DNA of 64,000 nucleotides from Ceriagrion tenellum. Taxonomy: Eukaryota > Arthropoda > Insecta > Odonata > Coenagrionidae. The DNA lies in contig OY720636.1 of the NCBI GenBank assembly GCA_963169105.1, positions 66,514,123 through 66,578,122 on the forward strand, written 5' to 3'. The position numbers and the translations under genes were made by a program. Positions 45,226 to 55,447 of this stretch are shown one piece after another. The notes under the pieces are model-generated. The model did no database searches. It saw nothing but the letters and a program-made list of their open reading frames with translations, and was not told the DNA's origin. The stretch's first letter is position 1. Each line of letters starts with the position of its first letter.

Positions 45226-46424
45226 AAGGCTCTTCTTTTGCGCTGCCCTCCCACGTATTTCTTCCTCCCAACACTTTCTCTCCCTCTTCCATCCCTTCTT
45301 TTCGTCTCACAGTGCCACACCCCTCCCACCCCCCCCCCCCGCCTACAGAAGCCCCGATCTTCCGAGTACGGTGGGAGAAATGGCACATTGTGGGGGAAGC
45401 CGATTGTAGCCGATGGACTTAAAGAGGAGGCATAGTTGCGCGGGAGTAAAGGGGTTATAAATACCGCCGCCGGGACAGTGTATTGCGGCGCACGCTCTGT
45501 TGGTTATAGCCAGTAGGAAAAAAAAGGTATCTGCACCGGATATGGTATTACTTTCTGCTTTGTGCGCAGAATAATGCGCTGCCCAGGATTGCTAATTCCG
45601 AAGCCAACTTATCGAGGAGCAATAGGAACTACCATTAGTTTGTACCATCACTGCCCATCAACCTCTCTTCCAACACCTGACAGTAACCATAAGGGACATT
45701 GTAACCGTATTGTTTACTTACGTTAAGGCTCTAAATTGAAATTTAGCGTCATATTTTTAAAAATATTTAGTTTACAAAAATCCTATTCCTACAAACCCGT
45801 AGTAGGCTCGTCTGAAGGTGCCAATTTAGATAGTTACATCAATAAACAAGGCAATTCAAGCAATACATTCAAATGTTGAATATATTTTCCTAACCATATA
45901 TTAAAATGTTTATATAAATAGCATGACGAAATTTTACACACATTTTACATCAGATATTTATAGATGCCAACGTCACAATAGTGTAGATATAACCGAGTAA
46001 AATGCTATTTTTATCGTTTGAACACGTTTCTTACTCTCAGAAGAAATATATGAGACTCATAAATAGCTTGCGTCTGAAAATAATGGGTTTACACACTATG
46101 TGACATCACTAGGCGTTATCGCGTATATGTACTTCTTTTTACTAATAATAACAAAACTGCAATGTCTTGCTACTCACGAAAATTGCACATTTCTCAAGGC
46201 TTTAATAGCTTCAAGGGAAGCTGACAATGGAAGATAATGGGACGATACTGATAGTATTACAAGATTAAATACAAGGCATCGGAGTTCACGAAACCGAGCG
46301 AAAATAGGATTAAAGGAAATAAAATCAACATTAAAAGTAATAGTCTTTACATCATATAAGCATATGGCTTACACGGACGCGTGATATGCATCGTGACACC
46401 GAGATAGAAATAAATATAAAATAA
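45226..46424. other. Pyrimidine-rich patch, TATA-like site, then AT-rich DNA
   Basis: At 45240-45350 the plus strand is C/T-rich with a 10-base C run. GGTTATAAATA at about 45452-45462 lies 20-25 bases upstream of GGGACAGTGTA, the spacing of a TATA box and an initiator. No downstream open frame supports a gene. The rest is AT-rich and unassigned. Confidence 0.3.
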
Positions 46425-46990
46425 GCATGTGAAAACATTAGTGTGGAGCGTGGCACTCTATGGATCAGAAGTTTGGACCATTGGAAAAGCAGACCATAAC
46501 AGACTAGAAACCTTCGGAACCTGGTCCTGGAGGAGAATGCTGAAGATAAATTTTACAAATTTTGAGCTATCCGGGACTAGCCACGGAGTTTCACTTTTAC
46601 GGAGTCACCCGCAATGCACAAATGTGCGAATTTCCACAGAGAAAAAATCATCCGCCTTGACCGGGAAAAAATGAACGGGAAAAATAAGAAATGATGAATT
46701 TCACATGAGCGTAGAAGAGGTAAGGACCATATGGAAGACCATGCAGAAAAGAAGAACAAGATGGACTGGACACACTTTGAGACACAATGGGTTTGTGAAG
46801 AACATCATTGGAGGAAAAATAGATGGAAAACTCCCCAGAGGAAGACCCAGGAATAACTTCATGGAACTAATAAAGAGGAAAATATATAGGAGAAGCTACC
46901 AGGAGTTAAGGGAACTAGCATTAGATAGGGAAATGTGGAGGACTGCAGTCAACCACTCTTAAGATTGAACCACCAATGATGACTATGATA
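46425..46990 (+). mobile_element. RTE-like LINE (family B), C-terminal copy with a 120-bp insertion
   Basis: Blocks are KTLVWSVALYGSEVWTIGKAD, TWSWRRMLKI (46429-46550), then unrelated DNA to about 46670, then KNKKX-type RND, SVEEVRTIWKTMQKRRTRWTGHTLRHNGF, KIDGKLPRGRPRNNF and LALDREMWRTAVNHS to the stop at 46962. The 3' end AAGATTGAACCACCAATGATG follows. The insertion contains ATCATCCGCCTTGACCGGGA, which resembles the reverse of a tRNA-SINE B-box flank but is truncated. Confidence 0.85.
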
Positions 46991-47254
46991 TGCATTCTGT
47001 CCATTGGCGTCGAGACCAAAATTTCGGCATGACTTTTTCGGTGCAAAGGAAAAAGACATCCTACTAGAGCGCGATACATAAAATTTGACGCTTTAGATAT
47101 TACAACGGATTATCATCAGTTTTTCTATTTAACGTGGACTTTTGATTGGGAAGGTAAAAAAAATTGTATCATGTGTATAGTGATATTTTACCAACCAAAG
47201 CTCTCTACTCAAGCTGAGCACCTGGGACTTGTTTCTCAGATATACAACTCCACA
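46991..47254. other. Spacer between two family B copies
   Basis: No recognisable content; it contains a T/A-rich patch near 47155. Confidence 0.4.
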
Positions 47255-47492
47255 AGTTACAAGTTGATTGGACACACCCTGAGACACAATGGGTTTGTGA
47301 AGAATATAATTGAAGAAAAACAGAGAAAATATAACTGAAGGTAAATTAGTGGGACCCAGGAATAAGTTCATGAATCAAATAAAGAGGATAGTACATGGGA
47401 AGAGATATTAAGGAGGTAAGGGAAACTATCATAAGACAGGGAAGTGTGGAGGGCTGCAGTCAACCAATCAAAGGATTGAACAACCAATGATG
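47255..47492 (+). mobile_element. RTE-like LINE (family B), 3' copy
   Basis: TTGATTGGACACACCCTGAG, CACAATGGGTTTGTGAAGAA, GGACCCAGGAATAAGTTCATG and GGAGGGCTGCAGTCAACC repeat the last third of the family B frame. The 3' end GGATTGAACAACCAATGATG closes it at about 47492. A partly duplicated AAAATATAACTGAAGG phrase disrupts the frame. The minus frame at 47129-47371 is a shadow. Confidence 0.8.
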
Positions 47493-48945
47493 AAGGCACA
47501 AGACACAAATCTAAATCACAAGTTCGGATCTTTTAAGATAAGGTACGACATTATAATAAGTTTCAGTATATATTCAACCATTTATATTTACCCAGAAACG
47601 TGGCTCTGATTCGTGGATAAGAAATATGGCGAAATAGACTCTCGAAATATATCGTAAGCTTCAAATAAAAGTAAAATATGGACTTGTTTTCGTCCGCCAT
47701 TTTCACACGAGTTTTCCGTTTTCGTTATTTGTGATTCACCCTGTAAGTTCGGCGTAACTCTGAGAAGAGGGCCCCTGGTATTCATAATTTTGACCTCTGA
47801 GAAGAGGTATAGATAATGATGCGTCAGAAACAACGTCAAATTTGTGAAATATTACACTCGTCATATCGCGCCAAACACGACTGACTCGCTGAGGTATTGT
47901 TTGCGACAGTTATTGGAAATAATTTTGATGTTTTTCGCATTAAGAGGACGCATCATACCCTTCGGTAAGGAAAAGTTCTGTCGAAAATCCACAAGATGGC
48001 GTCATTCGCACCCGATCGAGGCGTTTTGACGTCAGGAGTCTCTTACTTCAGGATAACTCTCGCACAAGGCAACAGTCGTCGGTAAGTTTTAGCCAAGTCA
48101 CCGTCACCACGTAAGTATAGGCAGCGCTTATACAACATCTGTGAAAGAAGACTGAACTAATTGCATCACCGTCCGAGCACATCATGGCAGAAAACCATTC
48201 AGGTAGCTTGTCGAAATATACCAATTACAGCTTAAATCTTACAACCGTGACGGCTGTTACTTCGCATACCGATAGAGGAGGGATTGATACATCTACATTA
48301 GTTTTAGATATGTCAATAATAATAATAGTTTTTATAAAAATATATCCTACATCTTGCCGTTTTCCCGACGGTTTAATTATGCTCCGGGATAAAATTTTCA
48401 TGTTTCAGATACGAGCCTCCCTTGGCAAAGGTCTATTCTTTATACTATACAAATTTCAAGTTGATGACGTAAGACTTAAACAAAAAATCTGGGGTCGGAA
48501 ATCATCACAAATCCGACTTGTCGAGCGGGTGTGATGCGTCGCCTTAATGATAATACTTCAAATGCCATTTTCATCGGAAAACTAAATTACGGAGTAAAGA
48601 AATGATTTTTGTAAAGGTAAACTTCCCGTATGTTTCCACCACGACCTACATACGGCGGGTTTATTTTTGTACGTCGCATGAAAGGGCTTCTGATCCGAAT
48701 CATATAGATGCGTTTCAAGCATTACTCTCATGAGACGAAAGATTGATACCCGTGAAAAGCAGAAGCCCCAATTTCTCTAAGAGCGGGAGGAGGAATAGCA
48801 CATTCTTAGAGAAGCCGTGTGTACTCCACAGATGTAGAGTTGAAAGAGCTAAGTAGAAGAAAAGGGGTGAAAAAAAACACCCTTTGTGGGCAAGGTGAGT
48901 GGCGTCTTATGTTAGTAGGACGTCTTGTTGTTGAGGTTGAAACCA
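47493..48945. other. No gene recognised
   Basis: A 116-codon open frame at 48184-48534 has a hydrophobic stretch (LDMSIIIIVFIKIY) but no known relatives that I recognise. The remainder has no identifiable features. Confidence 0.35.
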
Positions 48946-49346
48946 ATTCTCATTTTCGAATTGATTCCACTCTTTTCAGTAGGTAAACTTACAATTTACT
49001 AAACACTTGCATTTTTTCTCAATCCTCGTTCCTCCTCGTTTCATCCGTAACAACAACCCCGTTCACGTTCCGAAATTCCATCTCTCTCTGTCTCCCAACG
49101 TTTTATTTTCCACCGGTTCCCTTCCGTGTTCAACTCCCTCATAGAAGAAAAACTCCTCCGTCGAACTTTTCTCTTCATCACCTTGTTTCGAAAAATACAC
49201 TAATTTTCCCTCAGAACCTTATAATTATCTAATATTTTGTGCTATTTGTTTTTGCTAGTTACCAACAATTTATATTTATGTATGTTACCAATCAATGTAA
49301 AAGGCCATGGTGCTGCTTTTGAGGTTATAATAAATAAATAAAATTG
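48946..49346 (+). mobile_element. LINE 3' remnant
   Basis: A frame reads RSEIPSLSVSQRFIFHRFPSVFNSLIEEKLLRRTF at 49060-49165 (in parts), like the common LINE end in which a basic RRSF/IP block precedes FNSL. The 3' end GGCCATGGTGCTGCTTTTGAG, then AATAAATAAATAAAA at 49328-49344, looks like a LINE terminus with an (AAAT)n tail. Confidence 0.5.
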
Positions 49347-49789
49347 TTTTTAAGAGTCTCCACGCTAAGAAAAATGAACGGCTGCCAATAAGTCACGCGT
49401 TGCAAACCCAAAATAAATAATTGATAGTTTTCTATTATAAACTGACTCAATTTATCCCAGAGGACGGGCGTTCCTCACTCTATCGCGCAGCCTTGAATTC
49501 GACGTATTTGAGTCGCAAATTGACGATATTCCAGTGGAAATTTCTTCCAATGGTCTTTGGGGCAAATTAATTTTAGGACTCCATTTTCTCCAATCCATTC
49601 GATAACCTTCGTCTCAATGTTTCGTTTCAAAACTTGTCAAAGTTTAATCAGAACCATTTCCATGAATTTCAAACTCAACCTTCGAGGGGGACCTGAGTAT
49701 GATACATATAGAAGATATAGTGCTAGCTTTAAACATCAGTTTCTTCGCTCTCTGACGGCCAGTTAATATATATTATTCTAAACATATAT
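49347..49789. other. No gene recognised
   Basis: The 69-codon frame at 49557-49766 has no domain. Confidence 0.4.
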
Positions 49790-50465
49790 ATTCTATAAAT
49801 TTATGGGACCCATAAGCCGTTGGCAATCATTTTATAAGTGTTGCAGAAACAGTTGATAAACTCATTGGTTTCGTAACTTATGGCATGCAGTTATTGTAAT
49901 AACTACTGCAATTCTATTGTAATAACTACTGCAATTACTTGCAATTACTAATAATCTACTGTAGTAACTAATAAACTATGACCCTATTTTCTAGCATGTC
50001 TACATTATATATCCTACTTACATGGCAATAGTGCATGTTTGGTGATCTTCACCCCCTGCCACACACCCTCGTGGTGGCTCGCAGGGTATTACGTAGATGT
50101 AGATGTAGATGTAGATGTATTAGTTCCAGAAGTAGCCAAGATGGCGGATGCGCAATGAGCCGCTCGAACACTTAATTACTTGATATAAAAAGTTGTTTTT
50201 AGACAAACGACCAGTTTGTTTACTCTTACCGACTATTTGTTGTGTGCATTAGCAATTATTTATACACTAAGCTTTCATAAATTTTATCCGGCGGTGGAAG
50301 ATAAGATCGAATATTCGAAGCTATTACCCATTGGCAAATAAGTTATGTAACTTGTAGATAAGCTCCTGCAACCCGAATAATTTCATGAGATCTATAACTT
50401 CATGGATCTCATAGCTCTTGATTCCATGACGAAATGTTCTTGCAACCGGCCGTATGACGATTAAG
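49790..50465 (+). repeat. Dispersed repeat R3, copy split by a LINE end
   Basis: The outer parts match 27908-28355. The stretch at about 49894-50120 is extra and is the 3' end of a family A-related LINE, listed separately. Flanking phrases GCAGTTAT and TTAGTTCCAG rejoin to the GAGTTATGAGTTCCAG seen at 28010. Confidence 0.8.
49894..50121 (+). mobile_element. Family A-related LINE 3' end inserted in repeat R3
   Basis: The stretch opens with a partly duplicated TGTAATAACTACTGCAATTC and continues into non-coding DNA. The conserved hairpin CCCTGCCACACACCC with GTGGTGGCTCGCAGGG lies at 50052-50089, and four GTAGAT units follow to about 50119. Upstream of the hairpin it does not resemble the main family A body; its ATGTTTGGTGATCTTCACCC is closer to the copy ending at 23968. 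Confidence 0.8.
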
Positions 50466-51555
50466 CCGTTTAAGCGATCGCACGTACCCATTCTCGTGAA
50501 TGGACTCTCACCCAAACGGTATTTAACACTAGAACTTATTTGTCCTCATTATTTCGGATCAGGGTATTAGGAATATGTGATTTTAGTGCCCTAAATTTGT
50601 ATTTTAACAGGCCAGATCTCGATCCTAATTGGGACCCTTGGAGAAAAACCAGGTAAAACAATGCAATAGGCTAAAATTAAAGCAATTTTATGAAGCCAGC
50701 AAAGAGATATTAATACAAAAGTCGATTTGAAAACATGGTAAAGACATTAGAATTGAAAGGAGTTACACGACAAAAATGATAAAATAAACAGATAAAACAA
50801 CTATCAATGGAATACTAAGTACTAGCGTAGTTTGAGTTCCATTTTAACAAATAAGAATTATTACATGAATACCTTCCTAGATGCCAAAGCGTATAAAATA
50901 TCATAAAGAAATGAATCATTGAAGAGAATAATAATGAAAAGTGAGTACTGGTTTTTAAGAGAAAATTATTTAATAGGAAATCATAACAAATGGATTAGCA
51001 TGAAACAGAACATCACCACCTATTGTAAACGAAGCACACTTGGATATATGACGAGAATATTAGATTCTAGGCTAACTTGGAAAACCCATGTTTATTTCTT
51101 ACAGTGTGAGCGATGGATAGAGGCACGACATAACTCTGGATAAAACACAATGGTGGAAAAAATTTTTGGGGATAACTCATAATAAAAACAAAACACAAAT
51201 ATTTGTCCTGAAAATGACGCTCTAGAAGTCGACACCGGCAGACGGCATTAAAAACATAACGGAACTGTACACCGTTTTTAATATGAGTTATTCCTTCTCG
51301 TCGTTCCACAACGTAACTCCACTATCAATTGATTTTAAATTTAGGTGAAATGAATGAGACGGATTCTCAGAAGCGAAAGTTCACTGAATACTCAAGCGAG
51401 GGTGAAAATTATGACCTCCGGAGGGGAAATTAATTGCGAGAACTGAGTTACTGAGGAGATGTGGGGGGGATAAAAAAAGTATCGTCGTAAAAAACCGACC
51501 ACCAGAGGGAACCGCAGCAGAACGATCAGAGGAATGCTTTCCCGAGATTCCAATC
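50466..51555. other. No gene recognised
   Basis: AT-rich. Small frames at 50919-51143 and 51067-51309 lack domains. A VYFLQCERWIEARHN phrase is the only odd item and I cannot place it. Confidence 0.4.
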
Positions 51556-51557
51556 AA

Positions 51558-52068
51558 TGTAGTTGGGTCGCGAATTGTGATTCGTTGAGTGCACACTTCC
51601 AGTAAGTTGAAAAAAAAAATCTTGCACCATACTTAAGTATACTGGTTAATACGTTGGAAATAACCACAAATATTGTGCATGTAAGGATTATATTTTTAAA
51701 ATTTTTGTCTCCATTAAAGCATTGTTATGACTTGGGCTTCCTCTCCACCGCTCGCATGCCAACGCTTACATAGGCCGGTTCAAATTGGAAGGAGGAACAT
51801 AATTTGAGAACTTTATCGAAGAGCTAAGGGTAGTTGGAGCGCGAATCTTGAGTCGTTGAGCGCTCATTTTGACAAGTTTTCAAGTAAGTCCGAAAAAAAA
51901 TCCTTGGACCACACTTCACTTAAGTACACCAATTCACATTAATGTATGCGTTGTAAATAACCATAGATGTTCAGAAATAAATTATGTGAGAATTATAATT
52001 TTTATTTATATTAAATAGAACTTTTTCGTCTCAACTAAAGCATTGTTATGACTTTAGTTTGCGGCGCG
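51558..52068. repeat. Two direct copies of a 180-235 bp unit
   Basis: The unit at about 51558-51735 (GTAGTTGGGTCGCGAATTGTG through AAGCATTGTTATGACTTGGG) recurs at about 51830-52063 (GTAGTTGGAGCGCGAATCTTG through AAGCATTGTTATGACTTTAG). The second is longer by internal AT-rich insertions. It is a local tandem-like duplication about 270 bases apart. Confidence 0.78.
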
Positions 52069-52168
52069 GAATAAGAAATATAAGCGGAGATCATACGTAA
52101 AGATGTATTTTTTATTCGGCATTTTGCCTTGAAATGTTATAATAGCCATCATAATTATATCAAAAGTA

Positions 52169-52551
52169 CGAGGGTGAGTCAATAAATAAGTCGCAAAACT
52201 GAATTGAGGCAAAAATAATTAAAGTAACTTTCTGACATTTATTTCACTTTTCCACATATTCACCCTGTACATTCAGGCACTTATCCCATCTATTTACAAG
52301 TTCTTGAAAGCCAGCAGCAAAGAAGTCCTTTGGTTGCTGTCGCAGCCAACGTGTAACCTCATAGATTACACATCATCTGTATCAAAATGACGGCCACCTA
52401 AATGATTTTTAGGGGCCCAAACAGATGAAAATCACTGGGGGCTAAGTCAGGACTGTACGGTGGATGTTCCAAGCGTTCCCAATGAAATGTTTACGACTGA
52501 TTTTGATGACGAAATGCTGACATTTGTGACTTATTTATTGACTTACCCTCG
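52169..52551 (-). mobile_element. Mariner-like element, internally deleted, both ends and TA duplication present
   Basis: The terminal inverted repeats read CGAGGGTGAGTCAATAAATAAG at 52169-52190 and the inverse of ATTTATTGACTTACCCTCG at the other end, with TA at 52167-52168 and 52552-52553. On the minus strand the interior encodes HWERLEHPPYSPDLAPSD, FHLFGPLKNHLGGRHFD and more, the mariner transposase C-terminal region that includes the third catalytic acidic residue (D of DFHLF). The N-terminal two thirds are gone. The element could be moved only by a transposase from elsewhere. Confidence 0.92.
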
Positions 52552-52594
52552 TATTTCTTCGCGTTTAGGAGAAAATCTGCACACATCTTATCAA

Positions 52595-52968
52595 ATAATT
52601 TCGAAGTATGCGTCTAAAGACTCGGAGGCTACACGGTAGGCTTAGCTGGCTTTATAAATTTAGAACAGGTGTGTTTCAGAGCGACTCCAAGAATATTATC
52701 AATACGCCTCACTACATCTCTAGGTCTGGCAACAGCGTAAAAATAAGAGAGAGACACTGCCGAACAGATAGGTACAAATACTCGTTCTTTCTACGCACAA
52801 TAAGCAACCAAAATAAAAACTGAGCTACTCTAAACACACTCCCATAATACACGTCACCATTTCACCTCCCAAAGCCTCATCCTTTACATCTTTACACGAC
52901 TGGTGTCCTAACAACCCCCGCCACACGCACATGGGGCGGCTCGCAGTGCCATAAGGCTACGTGTTACA
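52595..52968 (+). mobile_element. LINE family A, C-terminus and 3' end
   Basis: The 71-codon frame at 52608-52823 shows RLKTRRLHGRLSWLYKFRTGVFQS, then IRERHCRTDRYKYSFFLRTIS up to the stop. The 3' UTR with TTTCACCTCCCAAAGCC and the hairpin region at 52905-52950 follow; the GTAGAT tail has decayed to GGCTACGTG. Confidence 0.87.
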
Positions 52969-53079
52969 ACAGCATTGATTAGCCAATTCGGTGACATGCT
53001 ATTTGTTTTGCATTCTTCGGTACGTATTAATTGTGAGGACATGTACGAAAAACTTCGCGTAAATAATAATAATAATTAA

Positions 53080-53743
53080 GGCATCAAATAAATGGTTAAC
53101 ATCAGATATCTTTGCAGAAACAGAAGGATTTATGATTGCCATACAAGATAGAATAATTAAAACAAAAAATTACAGCAAATTCATAATTAAAGAACCAAAC
53201 GTGAATGACAAATGCCGAAAATGCAATAGCAAGACAGAAACAATAGAACACATCACAAGTGGATGCAGTGTACTAGCTAGCGTGGAATACACACAACGAC
53301 ATGATAATATATGCAAACAAATATACCTTGCATTAGTTAGTAAGTACAACGTTTCCCATGAAACTAAACCATGGTACCTAATGACACCACTACCTGTAAT
53401 AGAAAATGAAGCTGTCAAAATATATTACAATAGAAGTATTATAACGGACCGTCCTCGCCCAAACAATAGACCGGATATAACTCTTCAATTGAAACAAGAA
53501 TACTTTATAGATGTATCCATTCCAAATACAGAAAATTTAGAGGCTAAATACAAAGAAAAAATACAGAAATATATTCCTCTGGCTGAAGAAATAAAAGAAA
53601 TATGGAACCAAAAAACAGTAAAAATTGTACCAATAATAATATCCGCGACTGGTGTAATACCTAAAAGCATGCTCAAAAGCTTGGAAACAATAGGAATAGA
53701 AAATCATTTGTACGTGAAAATTCAAAAAAACCGCAATAATTAA
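53080..53743 (+). pseudogene. R2/R4/NeSL-type LINE C-terminus: zinc knuckle plus restriction-like endonuclease
   Basis: The 203-codon frame from 53132, with homologous codons upstream to 53081 (ASNKWLTSDIFAETEG), encodes the C-terminal domain that nicks target DNA in R2-like elements. A CCHC knuckle is seen at residues 28, 31, 40 and 45 (C-x2-C-x8-H-x4-C). The nuclease core is RPD at 113-115 with a second acidic residue at 127 (FIDVSIPN). A conserved block near 163-175 reads IVPIIISATGVIP. The reverse transcriptase part is missing, so it is 5'-truncated, but the 220 codons contain no stop. It differs from all other LINEs in the window, which have or imply APE-type nucleases. The start ATG is internal. 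The 3' end reaches an AAT tail at 53872-53893. Confidence 0.87.
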
Positions 53744-53893
53744 TACGTGCTCCATAGTACGAAGATTTTTAAATGAACATTAAAACAGTACTTGAGCCTA
53801 ATCCCTTTGGTGCCTTGCACCCGGGATAGGTGAATGTTTCCCAGCCCTTAAAAAGGCTGAGAAGTGAAGAATTCAATAATAATAATAATAAAG
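53744..53893 (+). mobile_element. 3' UTR and tail of the R2-like element
   Basis: Non-coding DNA with CCTTTGGTGCCTTGCACCCGG and a short hairpin (CAGCCCTTAAAAAGGCTGA) leads to an AATAATAATAATAATAA tail. It meets another LINE tail in opposite orientation. Confidence 0.65.
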
Positions 53894-53995
53894 TGTTTAT
53901 TCCACAAATAACAGATACAATTAAGAGTGACATGATTTCTGGAATATAGGTACCCCTTCGGAGGAACTCCGTTTGGGGATTACCGACTCGTTCTT
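53887..53995 (-). mobile_element. LINE 3' end in reverse, tail to tail with the R2-like element
   Basis: On the minus strand this reads GAGTTCCTCCGAAGGGGTACC, then TGTGGAATAAACACTTTATT running into the same TTA/AAT microsatellite. AATAAA at the expected place for a 3' end and the tail position suggest a second element. No coding part is visible. Confidence 0.45.
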
Positions 53996-54912
53996 ACGTA
54001 CAAAATGATTTGAATGTGTTGCTTTATATTTGGATAACAATGTAATAGTGCTGGTATAGTTACAATCGAAATTCACTCAGCATAGAGAAATTAACTCGTT
54101 AAACTTTTCACATCAATAATAAATGAGAAAAAAGAAGAAAAAAGAAAATCTGTGCGCAGACGAAAATCGCTCCAACCACCTCAATTCGGCCGGTGTGAGG
54201 TGAGAATGGTGTTTTGGAGGAGGTAAAGACGAAGAAAACACGTAGTGCGACGCTCTGCGTCTGATTGTAGCGGGGAACGCTAATGCCATTACGAAGTGAA
54301 GTGACGAAGGAACGGTGGGCAGCTTGCTCGGAAAGAATTAGATGGGACCGAGAGGAGGAGGTCAGCAGAGGAGTATTTTTTTATTCCCATCGTAAATTCG
54401 CCTCCGAGCGGAGGACGGCCGTGGGAGCGAGTGGGAGGTGGATGGGATAGCGGCCGCTGTTTTGGTCTGCCTGTTGGTTAGGGGGAGTGGTCGCAGGAGG
54501 GCGCGGTGGGATGGAGAGAAGAGGGGAAAGTGGTTTATCTCCGCGGTCGAGGGACACACGGGGTGGAAGATGCCTCTGGGGAACTGACCCCATACCCCTC
54601 CTAAATCAGGGGCCTTGTGGCCACCTTTTCTTGTGCACGTCTTAAGCCTTTGCGAATCCTCCAAAGCGTTGGATACGGAGGTACGGGTGACATCGGTCGG
54701 GAATTATGTCCCACCGATCCCTGAGGTGTCCAAGAAGCGTTTAGTGTTAATTTTTTCCCCCAAGGTAGAATGCGCCGATCGCCTGATTGGCTTCACGTTA
54801 GAGGTTGGCGCTGTCGACAGCTATTTTCGGTTCGCCGATGCCGATATCCTCGTCGGCGCATATTCAGCATGACTATTGTCGACTACAGCGAATCGAAGAG
54901 CTAATTGTTTGT
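53996..54912. other. GC-rich, purine-biased island
   Basis: The segment at 54180-54600 is G/A-rich on the plus strand. The proline-rich minus frames (54362-54664) come from composition. The 85-codon plus frame at 54615-54872 looks more ordinary in composition but resembles nothing I know. Confidence 0.3.
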
Positions 54913-55390
54913 TCGTAAGGTATGATAGGGGTGTTAGTGGCAAAAGTAGGATGGATAGGGTCAGGAATGAGTGGGTGATCAATGAATGTGGGTAAATGCT
55001 CCAGTAATGAACATATATGAAATGAGCGTGCTTCGCTGGTTTGGCCATGCTGAGAGAATGGATGAGAGTCAAATAACGAAATAGATATATAAGAATGAAA
55101 TGAATGGTGCGAGAATTAGAGGTAGACTGAGAAAGTTGTGGTTGAAATTGGTTGAGGAAATTCTTAGGAGAAGAAATATTAGGAGTCTTAAACACAGGAG
55201 GGCGTGTATGAAGCAGTGTATGGAGGTTAATGAGGCAAAAGAGGTTTGCAAGGGTGGGTCAGTATGGAGGAAATTATTGAAGCAGATTTAGGTGTATGAA
55301 TATGTATTTCTGAGTGAAACTTTGCGACTGAGCCTGTCCCGGAATGGAACGGCGTGATTGTTATGTATGTGTGTATGTAATGGAACGCGT
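54913..55390 (+). mobile_element. LINE family D, C-terminal copy
   Basis: Translation in pieces gives KSRMDRVRNEWVINECG, the FGHAERMDES-like block near 55040 (here AGLAMLREWMRVK in a shifted frame), RIRGRLRKLWLKLVEEILRRRNIRSLKHRRACMKQC and SVWRKLLKQI before a stop at 55289. The 3' end has CTGTCCCGGAATGGAACGG and a GTATGTATGTGTGTATG tail at 55361-55378. The minus frames at 54821-55251 are shadows. Confidence 0.85.
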
Positions 55391-55447
55391 AATTGGGGAC
55401 AGTTATTAATGGCAAGGCCAAGGTTACGCCTTTTCTACACCCTTCTG

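Noticed and set aside
48184..48534. A 116-codon frame with a hydrophobic segment
   Set aside because: The hydrophobic run comes from an AATAATAATA microsatellite. Nothing else supports a membrane protein.
54821..55251. Minus-strand open frames of 124 and 60 codons
   Set aside because: They are antisense to the family D LINE remnant, whose plus-strand translation matches other copies.
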